From positions 35,594 through 99,593 of the forward strand of contig QZIR01000036.1 of the NCBI GenBank assembly GCA_003604975.1: 64,000 nucleotides of DNA, written 5' to 3'. The notes beneath the pieces are model-generated. The model worked only from the letters and a program-made list of their open reading frames with translations. It did no database searches and was not told the origin of the DNA. The stretch comes from Desulforudis sp. (GTDB lineage: Bacteria; Bacillota; Desulfotomaculia; Desulfotomaculales; Desulforudaceae). The stretch's first letter is position 1. Every line of letters begins with the position of its first letter. This document shows positions 8,036-15,900 of this stretch, piece after piece. The translations under genes were made by a program, and so were the position numbers.

Positions 8036-9202
8036 TCATCCCCGACGGTGCGCTCGAACTTCTACTGCACGCTCATCCAATCCCTGACCAGTCATTAGAA
8101 AACCGGCGACTAAAGCGGTAATCGGAATGGCCAGGATCAGGCCGATGGAGCCGGCCATCGCCCGGATAATCTCCGTCGCGATCATGTCGAGGTTGATAAT
8201 CTTTAAGGCCGGGATCTCGTAGGCCATGAAGAGCAGCATCAGGGGAATGGTCGCACCGGTATAGGCCAAGATCAGCGTATTGGCCATCGTCCCCATGATG
8301 TCCCGGCCCACCCTCATCCCTGACTGGAACAGCTCCCTCGTCGTAATCTGGGGATTAGCACGCTTTACCTCTTCCATTGCGGAAGCTATCGACATGCCAA
8401 CGTCCATTATGGCTCCGAGGGCGCCAATGATGATCCCCGCAAACAGCAGGCCACGGATGTCAAAATCGATCTCCTGGGGAATGTACAGAAGCCCGATAGC
8501 CTCTTCACTACCGCCAAACCCGGTTAGACGGGTAAGCGTGCCGACCAGGAGAGCGAGCAGGCCGGCCACCAACACCCCGCCGGTAGTGCCGATAATGGCG
8601 GCCAGTGTCTTCCGCCCTGGGCCCGCAATCACGATGAAGGTAAGGGTGATCACGACGGTGCAGACCAAAACCGTAACCCCGATCGGATTGTAGCCCCTGA
8701 GCAGCAACGGCAGCAACACGGTGCCAATGGCCAGCCCGGTGATGCCAAGAGTAACCACCGTCTTGACCCCTTTAAAGCCTCCGACCAGCATGAGCAGGAA
8801 CAAGAATGCCGCTACCAGACCGTACAGGTAACGGTCTCGCGTAAAATCGGCCACGTGTGCGACACTGATTTCACCGTCCACCACTTCCGCCCATACCAGC
8901 ACCCGGTCGCCCGGCTTAAACTCAAGGTCGTAGGCCGGGTGTCCGGTGGAAGCGTTCTCCACGTCCAGCACCTGCCCGGCAAACGGCCCGTCCAGGATCT
9001 CCACCCGGATTGAGGTACGTGCAATAACCATTCCAACGGCTGGCTCCTCGCTGGTAAGCTGCTGTACGTCAAGCACCCTGGCTCGCATAAGTTCCTCCAG
9101 GTAATTGTTCTCACCAGCTGCTACAGGGTCCGCAGTCCCGCCCCCAAGGATAAAAAGACAGAAAAACAGTACAGCAATCACTTTTACAGGTGTTCTGCTC
9201 AT
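8036..9202 (-). CDS. YibE/F-like membrane protein
   Basis: A 388-residue protein with an N-terminal signal or anchor helix, an extracytoplasmic domain of about 110 residues and a membrane domain of about seven helices (from residue 128). The motif-like segment GALGAIMDVGMSIASAMEEV and the tail are typical of the YibE/F family (Pfam), which occurs widely in Firmicutes and has no proven role. It ends next to the hydrogenase protease, with a possible four-base overlap. Transport is a guess only. Confidence 0.82.
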   Translation of the reverse strand: MSRTPVKVIAVLFFCLFILGGGTADPVAAGENNYLEELMRARVLDVQQLTSEEPAVGMVIARTSIRVEILDGPFAGQVLDVENASTGHPAYDLEFKPGDRVLVWAEVVDGEISVAHVADFTRDRYLYGLVAAFLFLLMLVGGFKGVKTVVTLGITGLAIGTVLLPLLLRGYNPIGVTVLVCTVVITLTFIVIAGPGRKTLAAIIGTTGGVLVAGLLALLVGTLTRLTGFGGSEEAIGLLYIPQEIDFDIRGLLFAGIIIGALGAIMDVGMSIASAMEEVKRANPQITTRELFQSGMRVGRDIMGTMANTLILAYTGATIPLMLLFMAYEIPALKIINLDMIATEIIRAMAGSIGLILAIPITALVAGFLMTGQGLDERAVEVRAHRRG

Positions 9203-9229
9203 AATCCGTGTTTCTCCTCGAACTGTGTT

Positions 9230-10300
9230 TTATTCAGCCTCAATGCCCAGTAGCTTTAACACCTCGCGCAGTGCCCCGGAGGCGCCCCGCGAGGGAGCAT
9301 AGACATAGGGTTTCCCGTTTCGTTCACAGACGGCCTCGACATCGGGCATCTTGTGTTTCATAGCTTCGGTCACAATAACCACGACATGCGCTCGGCGCAC
9401 CTTGGATTCCAGGAACTTCCCGACCATAAAGCCTGACTCCCAGGTAAACTTGGCTCCCCGGCGCTCGAAGACACGTTTAAAGGTCTCCTTGTAGGCGTCG
9501 GCCCCGACCACCAGGATGGTCTTTTCAGCCAGTACCTGGGATTCAGCCTGCTCAGCCCCGTCCTTATCGCGGCGTTCCTTTTTGGGTTCCTTACGCAATG
9601 AACGTAACTGCAGGAAGGTGTCACCCGGGTCGTATTTCCAGGCCACTTTAGCTGAAGACGGGTCCCCCGATTTATACCCGATCTCGGCCAGGTCACCTTC
9701 CTTAAGGTCCAGGTGCGCTATGTCGGCTTCCGGCACGGTGACGAAAGTCTCATCCTCATCACTGTAGGCACCCCACTCGCCACCGCGCCTTTCAAGGGGG
9801 GCGACAAACGACAAGCGGCCCGATGATTCCCCCCGACCCCGCCGGATCAAGACCTCAAAGTAAAACATCTCGCTGCCGCGGTCGTTCGCGCCCTTCCTAA
9901 AGGCACCCAGAATGTCGCCATGCTCAACGGCCTCGTTACGCACGACCCCTTCGGGCACGAAGGTCTCCTTCCCGGTGCGGTAGTCTACGAGCACCCCTCC
10001 GCGGGGCAGGCGCCGGAATTCACCCAACCGCTCCCAACGGCCGTCCATTTCCCAGACTGCGTAGTCGACGTTTTCACCGTCGGGGTCAGCCGTGGGGCGC
10101 GGTGGTTCGTCCTCGGTTTCTTCGGTCTGGTCACCGGAGAACTGTTCAAGCAGGATCTCCTCGGCCAACAGCAAATCACTGACCTTACTCACCAGTTCAC
10201 GTTCAGCAGGCCGGCCGACACTCCTGCCCAGTTCCTGGTATATCCGAACGCGCGCGGAACGCAGGTCTTCGATCACCGTTCGATAGGCTGATTGCTTCAT
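9230..10300 (-). CDS. DUF2325 domain protein with long N-terminal region
   Basis: A 356-residue protein. The last 95 residues form a DUF2325 domain (TILVVGADAYKETFKRVFE, then AHVVVIVTEAMKHKMPD and YVYAPSRGASGALREVL). Residues about 1-60 are helical, and the middle region (about 75-245) is rich in beta strands and charged residues with no family I recognise. The ATG at 10300 follows GGAGGTG with good spacing. It lacks the Cys-rich tail of the short DUF2325 protein at 4023-4349. Function unknown. Confidence 0.7.
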   Translation of the reverse strand: MKQSAYRTVIEDLRSARVRIYQELGRSVGRPAERELVSKVSDLLLAEEILLEQFSGDQTEETEDEPPRPTADPDGENVDYAVWEMDGRWERLGEFRRLPRGGVLVDYRTGKETFVPEGVVRNEAVEHGDILGAFRKGANDRGSEMFYFEVLIRRGRGESSGRLSFVAPLERRGGEWGAYSDEDETFVTVPEADIAHLDLKEGDLAEIGYKSGDPSSAKVAWKYDPGDTFLQLRSLRKEPKKERRDKDGAEQAESQVLAEKTILVVGADAYKETFKRVFERRGAKFTWESGFMVGKFLESKVRRAHVVVIVTEAMKHKMPDVEAVCERNGKPYVYAPSRGASGALREVLKLLGIEAE

Positions 10301-10353
10301 AAGCGACACCTCCAAACAAGGATCTCGGGGTTATAGCCCATTGTTCAGTCCTT

Positions 10354-11523
10354 TTAGCTGAAATCAAAGGAATTTCCGATCCGCCGCACAACCTCTTCCA
10401 ACCGTTGTTCCGAACCGACCAGTGCGATGCGCACATAGCCTTCACCGCGCGGGCCGAAAGCCACTCCGGGGACAAACAGCACCCCCGTACGCCGGGCCAG
10501 TTCCCAGACAAACTCCCGCGAAGAGCGCCAACCAGCCGGCAAAGGCGTCCAGATGAACATCGAGGCCTTGGGGCTGGGCACCGGCCAACCCAGGCTGGAC
10601 AGGCCCCTGACCAGGATATCACGCCGCCGCTGGTAAACCCGCGCGTTAATCTCCACAGCTTCCTGGGAACCGTGCAGGGCTGCGATGCCGGCCTTTTGCA
10701 CGGCCCGGAAAACTCCGAAATCGATATTGGACTTGATCACGCGTAGTCCATCCAGGATTTCGGCATTACCGACTACGAAGGCACAGCGACATCCGGCCAT
10801 GTTATAAGTCTTAGAAAGAGAATGAAACTCTACTCCCACCTCTTTCGCCCCCTTCGCCTCCAGGAAGCTGGGCGGCCGGTAGCCGTCATAGGCCAGTTCA
10901 GAGTAAGCGACATCGTGACAGACGATGATCTCATACTTACGGGCAAACTGCACTACTGCCCTGAAAAAGTCCAGGTCGGCCGTAGCCGCTACAGGGTTGT
11001 TCGGGTAGTTGATAACCATTATTCGGGCCCGTTGTGCTACTTCCACCGGCACCGCCCCGAGGTCGGGCAAAAAACCGTTTTCCTTGAGGAGAGGCAGCGG
11101 GTGGATGGTTCCCTCCGCCAAGACCACTCCGGCACTGTAGATCGGGTAACCGGGGTCTGGTACCAGGGCAACCTCGCCCGGGTTCAGGTAGGCCAGGTAG
11201 ACGTGCGCCAGGCCATCCTGTGAGCCCATCAGGGATAGCACTTCCCGCTCCGGGTCGAGCAGCACCCCGAACCGCTGCCGGTACCAGTCGGCCACCGCCT
11301 GCTTGAACTCGGGCAGCCCCTCGGCCAGGGCGTAATTAAAGATGCCTGGCTCACGAATCGCCTCGATCAGGGCCTGCTGGATGTGCAGCGCGGGGCTCCG
11401 GTCCGGACTGCCCACACTGAGGTTGATCACATCAACACCTGCGGCACGAAGCTCTTTTCCAAGATCATCCATCTCTGAGAATATGGCGGCAGAAAGACCT
11501 TGAATTCTTCTGGCAACTTGCAC
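10354..11523 (-). CDS. PLP-dependent aminotransferase, DapL-like
   Basis: A 389-residue fold-type I aminotransferase starting at a GTG behind AAAGGAGC. Motifs: INLSVGSPD near the start, YPNNPVAA, the Asp/Tyr pair in CHDVAYSELAYDG, and the PLP lysine in HSLSKTYNMAGCR. The sequence type is that of LL-diaminopimelate aminotransferase and related aspartate/alanine aminotransferases of Clostridia. DapL makes LL-diaminopimelate from tetrahydrodipicolinate for lysine and cell-wall synthesis, but no dap genes are nearby, so substrate is uncertain. It lies directly downstream of the gas vesicle operon, on the same strand. Confidence 0.85.
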   Translation of the reverse strand: MQVARRIQGLSAAIFSEMDDLGKELRAAGVDVINLSVGSPDRSPALHIQQALIEAIREPGIFNYALAEGLPEFKQAVADWYRQRFGVLLDPEREVLSLMGSQDGLAHVYLAYLNPGEVALVPDPGYPIYSAGVVLAEGTIHPLPLLKENGFLPDLGAVPVEVAQRARIMVINYPNNPVAATADLDFFRAVVQFARKYEIIVCHDVAYSELAYDGYRPPSFLEAKGAKEVGVEFHSLSKTYNMAGCRCAFVVGNAEILDGLRVIKSNIDFGVFRAVQKAGIAALHGSQEAVEINARVYQRRRDILVRGLSSLGWPVPSPKASMFIWTPLPAGWRSSREFVWELARRTGVLFVPGVAFGPRGEGYVRIALVGSEQRLEEVVRRIGNSFDFS

Positions 11524-11634
11524 GAAACCGCTCCTTTGTTAGTATCTTGTCTGTAAGAACTTGGCCAACAACAGGACAGATTCCTGCCTCATACAATGAC
11601 TAAGGATTATTTTTAGAAAGGCAGTAGCAGAAAA

Positions 11635-11940
11635 CTATGTGGCAAGCAACTTGTTGAACTCCTCAACCGCTGACTCCAACTCCTGTTCCGACTGCGAATC
11701 ACGCTCTAACTGCTGCATCCGGGCTCGGGATGAGAGATGGGGGTCGGTCTCCCACCAGTTAATGCCTATTTCCTTGGCTTTATCAACCGAGGCCACCAGC
11801 AGACGTAAGCGAATGGTTAAGAGATCAACCTCCGCCAGAGACACCTTGATGTCGCCTACGATCACCAGGCCTTTATCGAGCACACGCTCCAAGATTTCAG
11901 CCAGGTTAGTGGCATTGGTCGAATGTTTAATATCCGCCAC
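11635..11940 (-). CDS. gvpJ: Gas vesicle protein, GvpA/GvpJ family
   Basis: A 101-residue GvpA-family protein. Residues about 8-60 form the conserved helix-strand-strand-helix core (NLAEILERVLDKGLVIVGD, then LLTIRLRLLVASVDKA). A charged C-terminal helix of about 40 residues, absent from GvpA itself, argues for GvpJ, a minor shell protein needed for nucleation and shape. The GTG at 11940 has GAGG nine bases upstream and gives an N-terminus of GvpA length; a GTG at 11955 is the alternative. It is the last gene of the gas vesicle operon. Confidence 0.88.
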   Translation of the reverse strand: MADIKHSTNATNLAEILERVLDKGLVIVGDIKVSLAEVDLLTIRLRLLVASVDKAKEIGINWWETDPHLSSRARMQQLERDSQSEQELESAVEEFNKLLAT

Positions 11941-12045
11941 AAACTCCCGCCTCACTTTCTTTCGATATGATTTGGTAAAAATGAAGCTCTTAACTCAAAC
12001 GTAAACGTATGAGCTAGAGCGTTCATTCCAAGAACCATACTCACT

Positions 12046-12441
12046 CTAACGGTTTACCGCCAGGTAAGCCTTTACGGCCTCGTCCCAGGCGTCAATCGTC
12101 TGTTGATTTACGGTCTGCATCCCAGCCAGAAGGCTCTCAATCTCAGCCCGTGTGGATGCCCAGTCATCCGCCATCCTAGCCAGAAGGCTCTCAATCTCAG
12201 CCCGTGTGGATGCCCAGTCATCCGCAATCCTAGCCAGAAGGCTCTCAATCTCAGCCCGTGTGGATGCCCAGTCATCCGCCAGTTTTTGAGACCAATATTT
12301 GGCCGATTCATTCAGATCGTAGGTGTTTTTGCGAATCAGGGCCTGGACTTCATTCGTTATTCTGCTGATATCGTCTAAGCGCAAACGGTAAGCGGTAGCC
12401 ATCTCATAACCTAGCTTCTGAAGATCTTCTGGTCTACCCAT
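12046..12441 (-). CDS. Tandem-repeat protein of the gas vesicle operon
   Basis: A 131-residue, highly helical and soluble protein between gvpA and the gvpJ-like gene. After an N-terminal segment of about 53 residues come three almost identical 18-residue repeats (ADDWASTRAEIESLLARI), then a short tail. I do not recognise a family. GvpC, the protein that stiffens gas vesicles from outside, is also a helical repeat protein coded next to gvpA, but with 33-residue repeats. A GvpC-like role is therefore an inference from position and architecture. A phasin-like coiled coil is an alternative. Confidence 0.7.
   Translation of the reverse strand: MGRPEDLQKLGYEMATAYRLRLDDISRITNEVQALIRKNTYDLNESAKYWSQKLADDWASTRAEIESLLARIADDWASTRAEIESLLARMADDWASTRAEIESLLAGMQTVNQQTIDAWDEAVKAYLAVNR
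12125..12280. repeat. Three tandem 54-nt repeats inside a coding region
   Basis: Copies start at 12125, 12179 and 12233 with an exact 54-base period; the third lacks the last few bases. I can see one base change in the linkers (ccgccatcc against ccgcaatcc), so the copies arose recently or are kept alike by conversion. The unit keeps the reading frame (18 codons). Confidence 0.95.
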
Positions 12442-12482
12442 TCGGCAGCTTCCTCCTTATTCTCCCTTCCCCAGGGGAAATG

Positions 12483-12522
12483 GTGGTACAGGGAGCCCAC
12501 CCGGAAGGACCCCCTGTACCAC
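12483..12522 (-). terminator. Hairpin after gvpA
   Basis: An 11-bp perfect stem (GTGGTACAGGG / CCCTGTACCAC) with an 18-base loop begins six bases after the gvpA stop. There is no long T-run on the minus strand (ATTTCCCC). It could stabilise a gvpA-ending transcript or end part of the transcription, raising gvpA above the genes downstream. Confidence 0.6.
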
Positions 12523-12527
12523 TGCAA

Positions 12528-12746
12528 CTAGACTGTGGCCACGTTAACTGTTTTGGTAAGACTTACCGCGGTGGCGTACTTCAGCCAGGTTTCGACACTT
12601 GCAATGACGATACGAGCTTCAATCGCCAGCAGCTCGATACCAACCAGCGAAATACGGACCCATGCGTCTATCACGATTCCTTTGTCTAAGATACGGTCAA
12701 TAACTTCGGCTAGGCTGGACGTGTCAATGCTCTTGTTAATACTCAC
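12528..12746 (-). CDS. gvpA: Gas vesicle structural protein GvpA
   Basis: A 72-residue protein that matches the GvpA core closely: [20 protein letters not shown], then [20 protein letters not shown] and SVETWLKYA. GvpA is the main rib protein of the gas vesicle wall. The GTG at 12746 has GGGGAGTGAG upstream and gives the usual GvpA length. It is unusual to find gvpA near the 3' end of its operon instead of at the front; the hairpin just after it may help adjust its dose. Confidence 0.95.
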   Translation of the reverse strand: MSINKSIDTSSLAEVIDRILDKGIVIDAWVRISLVGIELLAIEARIVIASVETWLKYATAVSLTKTVNVATV

Positions 12747-12836
12747 CCTTCTCACTCCCCAAATTAGGATTAAGAACGTACGTTCTACACCCATTATATG
12801 GCTCCATCAGCAATGTGTTACTACTGCCCTAAGTTT

Positions 12837-13175
12837 TTACAGCAAGTTCCCCAGGGGACCAAGATCAAGGTTGATGTTTTCCTTTTCTAACTCAAAAATC
12901 TCCCGCAGCTCATCCATTTTCTCATCCAGGCGCATCAGGGTTAAGCCCAGTTGTTCCTCCTGTTCGGCTGTTAGAACACCACGCTCAACACGTCTTAGAG
13001 CTTGACGCTCCATTAATTGACGGATTAGTTCAAGTAAGGTCAGGACCAGTTGAGCCAGACCCTTGTCTACCTCTTCACGTTCCACGTCCAAACGCTTTGC
13101 CGGGCGGCGTGCCTGCGTTTCCGCGAGCGGGGCCTCAAATTCGCCAGCATCAGCATTCAGGTATTGTATCTTCAT
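12837..13175 (-). CDS. gvpK: Gas vesicle protein GvpK
   Basis: A 112-residue GvpK: LVLTLLELIRQLMERQALRR, VERGVLTAEQEEQLG and a final INLDLGPLGNLL are the family's conserved blocks. The ATG at 13175 follows GAGGAGGA. GvpK is a small helical accessory protein needed for vesicle assembly. It lies 16 bases after the upstream gvpF/L gene. Confidence 0.92.
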   Translation of the reverse strand: MKIQYLNADAGEFEAPLAETQARRPAKRLDVEREEVDKGLAQLVLTLLELIRQLMERQALRRVERGVLTAEQEEQLGLTLMRLDEKMDELREIFELEKENINLDLGPLGNLL

Positions 13176-13191
13176 AGTATGGTCCTCCTCT

Positions 13192-13905
13192 TCATTCCAG
13201 CACGAGGCTGACAAAACTGTAGGGCGGCCAGGGACCGCTGATCATATAGGCTATCCCTGGACGTTTCTTGGCGTGACTCCTAACTGTCAGTATGAACTCG
13301 CCAACCAATGCTGTGGGCACCAGATAGGCAGCGTTGACCATCAAACCGGAAACCTGATCCAGCTTAACCTGCCGTTCCGCAAAACGTGGTTTTAGTACTT
13401 CTTCCAATTCGCGGACAACATCCCCGGCGATCCGAACCCTGTCCATCGTTCCTGCGGTTATACGCAGTCGGTCCCTGAGAAACCGCCGTCCTGTACCGGA
13501 CTCTGCGTGATCATCCGGTGTTTCCGTCCGGGAAACGGATGGTACCGTACCGGGTGTAGATCGGATCATGATGCGTACACCGATCTCCGCTTTGCCCTCC
13601 GTCCGGGCAAACTGGGACACAATACGGTCATAGTTTCGTTCCAACAGTTGCCCAATTTCGTTCTGATCACGGACAACAGTCCCGTATCGTACCGGCAGGA
13701 CACTGCCGAACTGTTGGTACAGACGGTCGACAAGTTTACCATATAGTAAAACCCGTTTGATATCCGGCTGGGCAGCCAGACATGCTGTTAGGCTGGTGAT
13801 GGCCGTAACGTCTGCAAAGCTCTGAGCATCAAGATCAGTATCGTTCATAGATAGTGGTTCGGCTGACCGCATCAGGCAGATCAGAAATCTTCGGAATTGT
13901 TCCAT
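13192..13905 (-). CDS. Gas vesicle protein GvpF/GvpL family (third copy)
   Basis: A 237-residue GvpF/L-family protein. It keeps the central MVNAAYLVPTALVGEF block and the C-terminal signature SGPWPPYSFV. The N-terminus lacks the YLYG opening of the other two copies, so it is the most diverged. GvpF and GvpL bind GvpA and other Gvp proteins in the early assembly complex. Its start overlaps the gvpS-like gene by 25 bases. Confidence 0.88.
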   Translation of the reverse strand: MEQFRRFLICLMRSAEPLSMNDTDLDAQSFADVTAITSLTACLAAQPDIKRVLLYGKLVDRLYQQFGSVLPVRYGTVVRDQNEIGQLLERNYDRIVSQFARTEGKAEIGVRIMIRSTPGTVPSVSRTETPDDHAESGTGRRFLRDRLRITAGTMDRVRIAGDVVRELEEVLKPRFAERQVKLDQVSGLMVNAAYLVPTALVGEFILTVRSHAKKRPGIAYMISGPWPPYSFVSLVLE

Positions 13906-14078
13906 TCTCCCACTTCCAAACGATCAACCGACGCCAACACCAGCGCCAGCTTAATCGCAATCAGGTCAACATCGCCCAGGGAAATAACGATGTCGCCGTA
14001 CAGGACCACACCCTTGTCGATAATCCGATCCAGTATGTCAAGCAGGGAAACATTGTCATAGGCCGCGTCGAGATTCAA
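13881..14078 (-). CDS. gvpS: Gas vesicle protein, GvpA/GvpS family
   Basis: A 65-residue GvpA-family protein (SLLDILDRIIDKGVVLYGD, then DLIAIKLALVLASVDRL). It starts at a TTG behind AGGTGATC. It is shorter than GvpJ, and its place directly after gvpL is that of gvpS in the Bacillus megaterium-type cluster, hence the symbol. It is probably a minor shell protein. Confidence 0.85.
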   Translation of the reverse strand: MNLDAAYDNVSLLDILDRIIDKGVVLYGDIVISLGDVDLIAIKLALVLASVDRLEVGEWNNSEDF

Positions 14079-14088
14079 AACCGATCAC

Positions 14089-14874
14089 CTACTCACTGTC
14101 CGCTGTGAAGTTATAGGGTGGCCAGGGACCGGAAAGCTCCAAGGCGATTCCTTTGATCGCCCCATCGAGCTGCCTGACAAGGTCGCAGAATGATTCCTGC
14201 GTCCCGGCCTCAACCAGGAATACGGCGTTTAACATCATGTCGTCCGTTCGACCGGTAGCCTCCCTGGACAGTACCTGGTTGGTGCGCCAGCGGACGGTCA
14301 CCCTTTCCAGGGACTCCAGCACCTGTCGGGCATGATTCCGGGCCAGATCACGGGCCTTTTCGGACACGGAAAGCTGTGCCCGGCGCTGCATGATGTAGGC
14401 CCGACCCGGAGAACTGCCGACCGGTGTCACTGTATCCTGCGCCAGCACTACGCTCTTGATTCGTTCAAGGTCGGCATAGACCTTTACGCCCCATTCCTGC
14501 CGGTTACAAAGCATCCTGAGCTGCCTGACGCACCGGTCGTAATCGGTCTCAAGCCTAATCCGGACGTTCTCCTCGTTATGGAAAACCAGTCCAAACTTCA
14601 ATGGGATCACGGTTGCTTCCCGGGTAATCAAGGACAGAATGGCGTTGTGTCGGGTGGCCTGTACGGTTAGCCAATCAACATCCCTAACCCTCTCCACCAA
14701 AGCGTCTTCCCCGAAATCTTTCTCTGGAACCGGTTTCACCACTCCGCTCAGATCCTGGGCACTGATCAGCATAAGGTCTGGCGGCAGATCGGCCAGCCGG
14801 CCGGGATCACTCAGGATTGGAGCTAGTTCTTCGGACCAGCCAATACCGTAAAGGTAGTAAACCAAGCTACTCAC
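14089..14874 (-). CDS. gvpL: Gas vesicle protein GvpL/GvpF family
   Basis: A 261-residue GvpF/L protein: opening YYLYGIGW, central TRHNAILSLI and VIPLKFGLVF, block MMLNAVFLVEAG and C-terminal LSGPWPPYNF. It starts at a GTG that overlaps the end of gvpG by eight bases. Called gvpL because it follows gvpF-gvpG as in Bacillus clusters. Assembly factor. Confidence 0.92.
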   Translation of the reverse strand: MSSLVYYLYGIGWSEELAPILSDPGRLADLPPDLMLISAQDLSGVVKPVPEKDFGEDALVERVRDVDWLTVQATRHNAILSLITREATVIPLKFGLVFHNEENVRIRLETDYDRCVRQLRMLCNRQEWGVKVYADLERIKSVVLAQDTVTPVGSSPGRAYIMQRRAQLSVSEKARDLARNHARQVLESLERVTVRWRTNQVLSREATGRTDDMMLNAVFLVEAGTQESFCDLVRQLDGAIKGIALELSGPWPPYNFTADSE

Positions 14875-15121
14875 CCTCGTACTGTATATTCCGAGTCCTG
14901 GCTAACTCTAAGCGTTCCAGGAGAACGGCCTCAGTTTCCCGGAATTCTTCTTCGGTTAACTCTTCCATCTCGTAATACATCTCCAGGGCAGCCAGTTGTT
15001 CCATCAGATGAGCCTCGTCATAGAGTTCCTGTTCCACCCGCTTGTGGATTTCTTGGAACAGCATTAACAACCCGCGAAAAGGAAGGGTCAGCAGATCATC
15101 CACCAAGAACACGGCATTCAC
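14867..15121 (-). CDS. gvpG: Gas vesicle protein GvpG
   Basis: An 84-residue GvpG: LTLPFRGLLMLFQEIHKRV, then a strongly acidic helical stretch (MYYEMEELTEEEFRETEA). The GTG start overlaps the gvpF stop by four bases, which indicates coupled translation. GvpG is part of the accessory assembly complex with GvpF and GvpL. Confidence 0.92.
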   Translation of the reverse strand: MNAVFLVDDLLTLPFRGLLMLFQEIHKRVEQELYDEAHLMEQLAALEMYYEMEELTEEEFRETEAVLLERLELARTRNIQYEGE

Positions 15122-15900
15122 ATTCTCTCTTCCGGAGTTGCTGATAACCGTAAACGAACAAAGTTGTACGGCGGCCAGGGACCGGTGTATTTAAAGGTCA
15201 AAAGGTTTTCCACAGGACGGTATACCTCGTTAACCAGCAGATCGAAAGCGTTTTCCCGCTCTTTTTGGACCAGGAAGGAAGCGTTGAACACCATGCGTTC
15301 CATCAGAATCTTGTTCACTACGGCCTTATCCGCTGCCTTAGCCAAGGGCTCGTAAATATGCTCCTGATAGTACTCACGTCTGGCGTCAGCCAGATGCGCC
15401 ACTAATTCGCCCAGCTGTACCGTTAAATGATAAGACTGGGACTCATTCTTTATGGCCTGAATCTGAGTCTGCCACTCGGTTACGCGTGGATCAAGCTGAG
15501 CCATCTCCTTGACAAAGGATTGCTTGGTCCAAAAAACTTTCAGTCCTACTTCAATACAGTTTCGAACCTGTTCCAGCGCGGCAAAAATGTCCGTATAGTT
15601 CTCCCGGACCAGGGATAATACTTCGTCCTCGGTACGGGCCAAAATACCGAAACGCATCGGGGCCACGTCGCTGTGCCGAAAAACAGCGGAAAGCGCCCGT
15701 TGGTGCTGTAGCATGCGGTCCTTGATAAAGGTACGCTCATCGATGAAGCTGTCACTTACCACTGCTGCGATATCCTGGAAGGGGAGTGTATATACTTGTG
15801 CCGGCGGGTTTCCAACACCGATACGTCCGTATTTCTCCCGTCCGCCAGCTGGTACAAATCCATAAAGGTACTTTCCATGTACCCGAGCCAGACTAATCAC
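15118..15900 (-). CDS. gvpF: Gas vesicle protein GvpF/GvpL family
   Basis: A 260-residue GvpF/L protein: opening GKYLYGFVPAG, central LPFQDIAAVVSDS and VAPMRFGILA, block MVFNASFLVQ and C-terminal YTGPWPPYNFVRL. The GTG at 15900 lies inside the last codons of the upstream ATPase gene (eight-base overlap), so the frame further upstream is read-through and is not used. GvpF is thought to nucleate GvpA assembly. Confidence 0.92.
   Translation of the reverse strand: MISLARVHGKYLYGFVPAGGREKYGRIGVGNPPAQVYTLPFQDIAAVVSDSFIDERTFIKDRMLQHQRALSAVFRHSDVAPMRFGILARTEDEVLSLVRENYTDIFAALEQVRNCIEVGLKVFWTKQSFVKEMAQLDPRVTEWQTQIQAIKNESQSYHLTVQLGELVAHLADARREYYQEHIYEPLAKAADKAVVNKILMERMVFNASFLVQKERENAFDLLVNEVYRPVENLLTFKYTGPWPPYNFVRLRLSATPEERM

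Noticed and set aside
12108..12378. Open frames in other phases across the 54-nt repeats
   Set aside because: They are by-products of a repeat whose length is a multiple of three; only the frame from 12441 has a start with context and fits the operon. The array is not a CRISPR: the copies are contiguous, without spacers.
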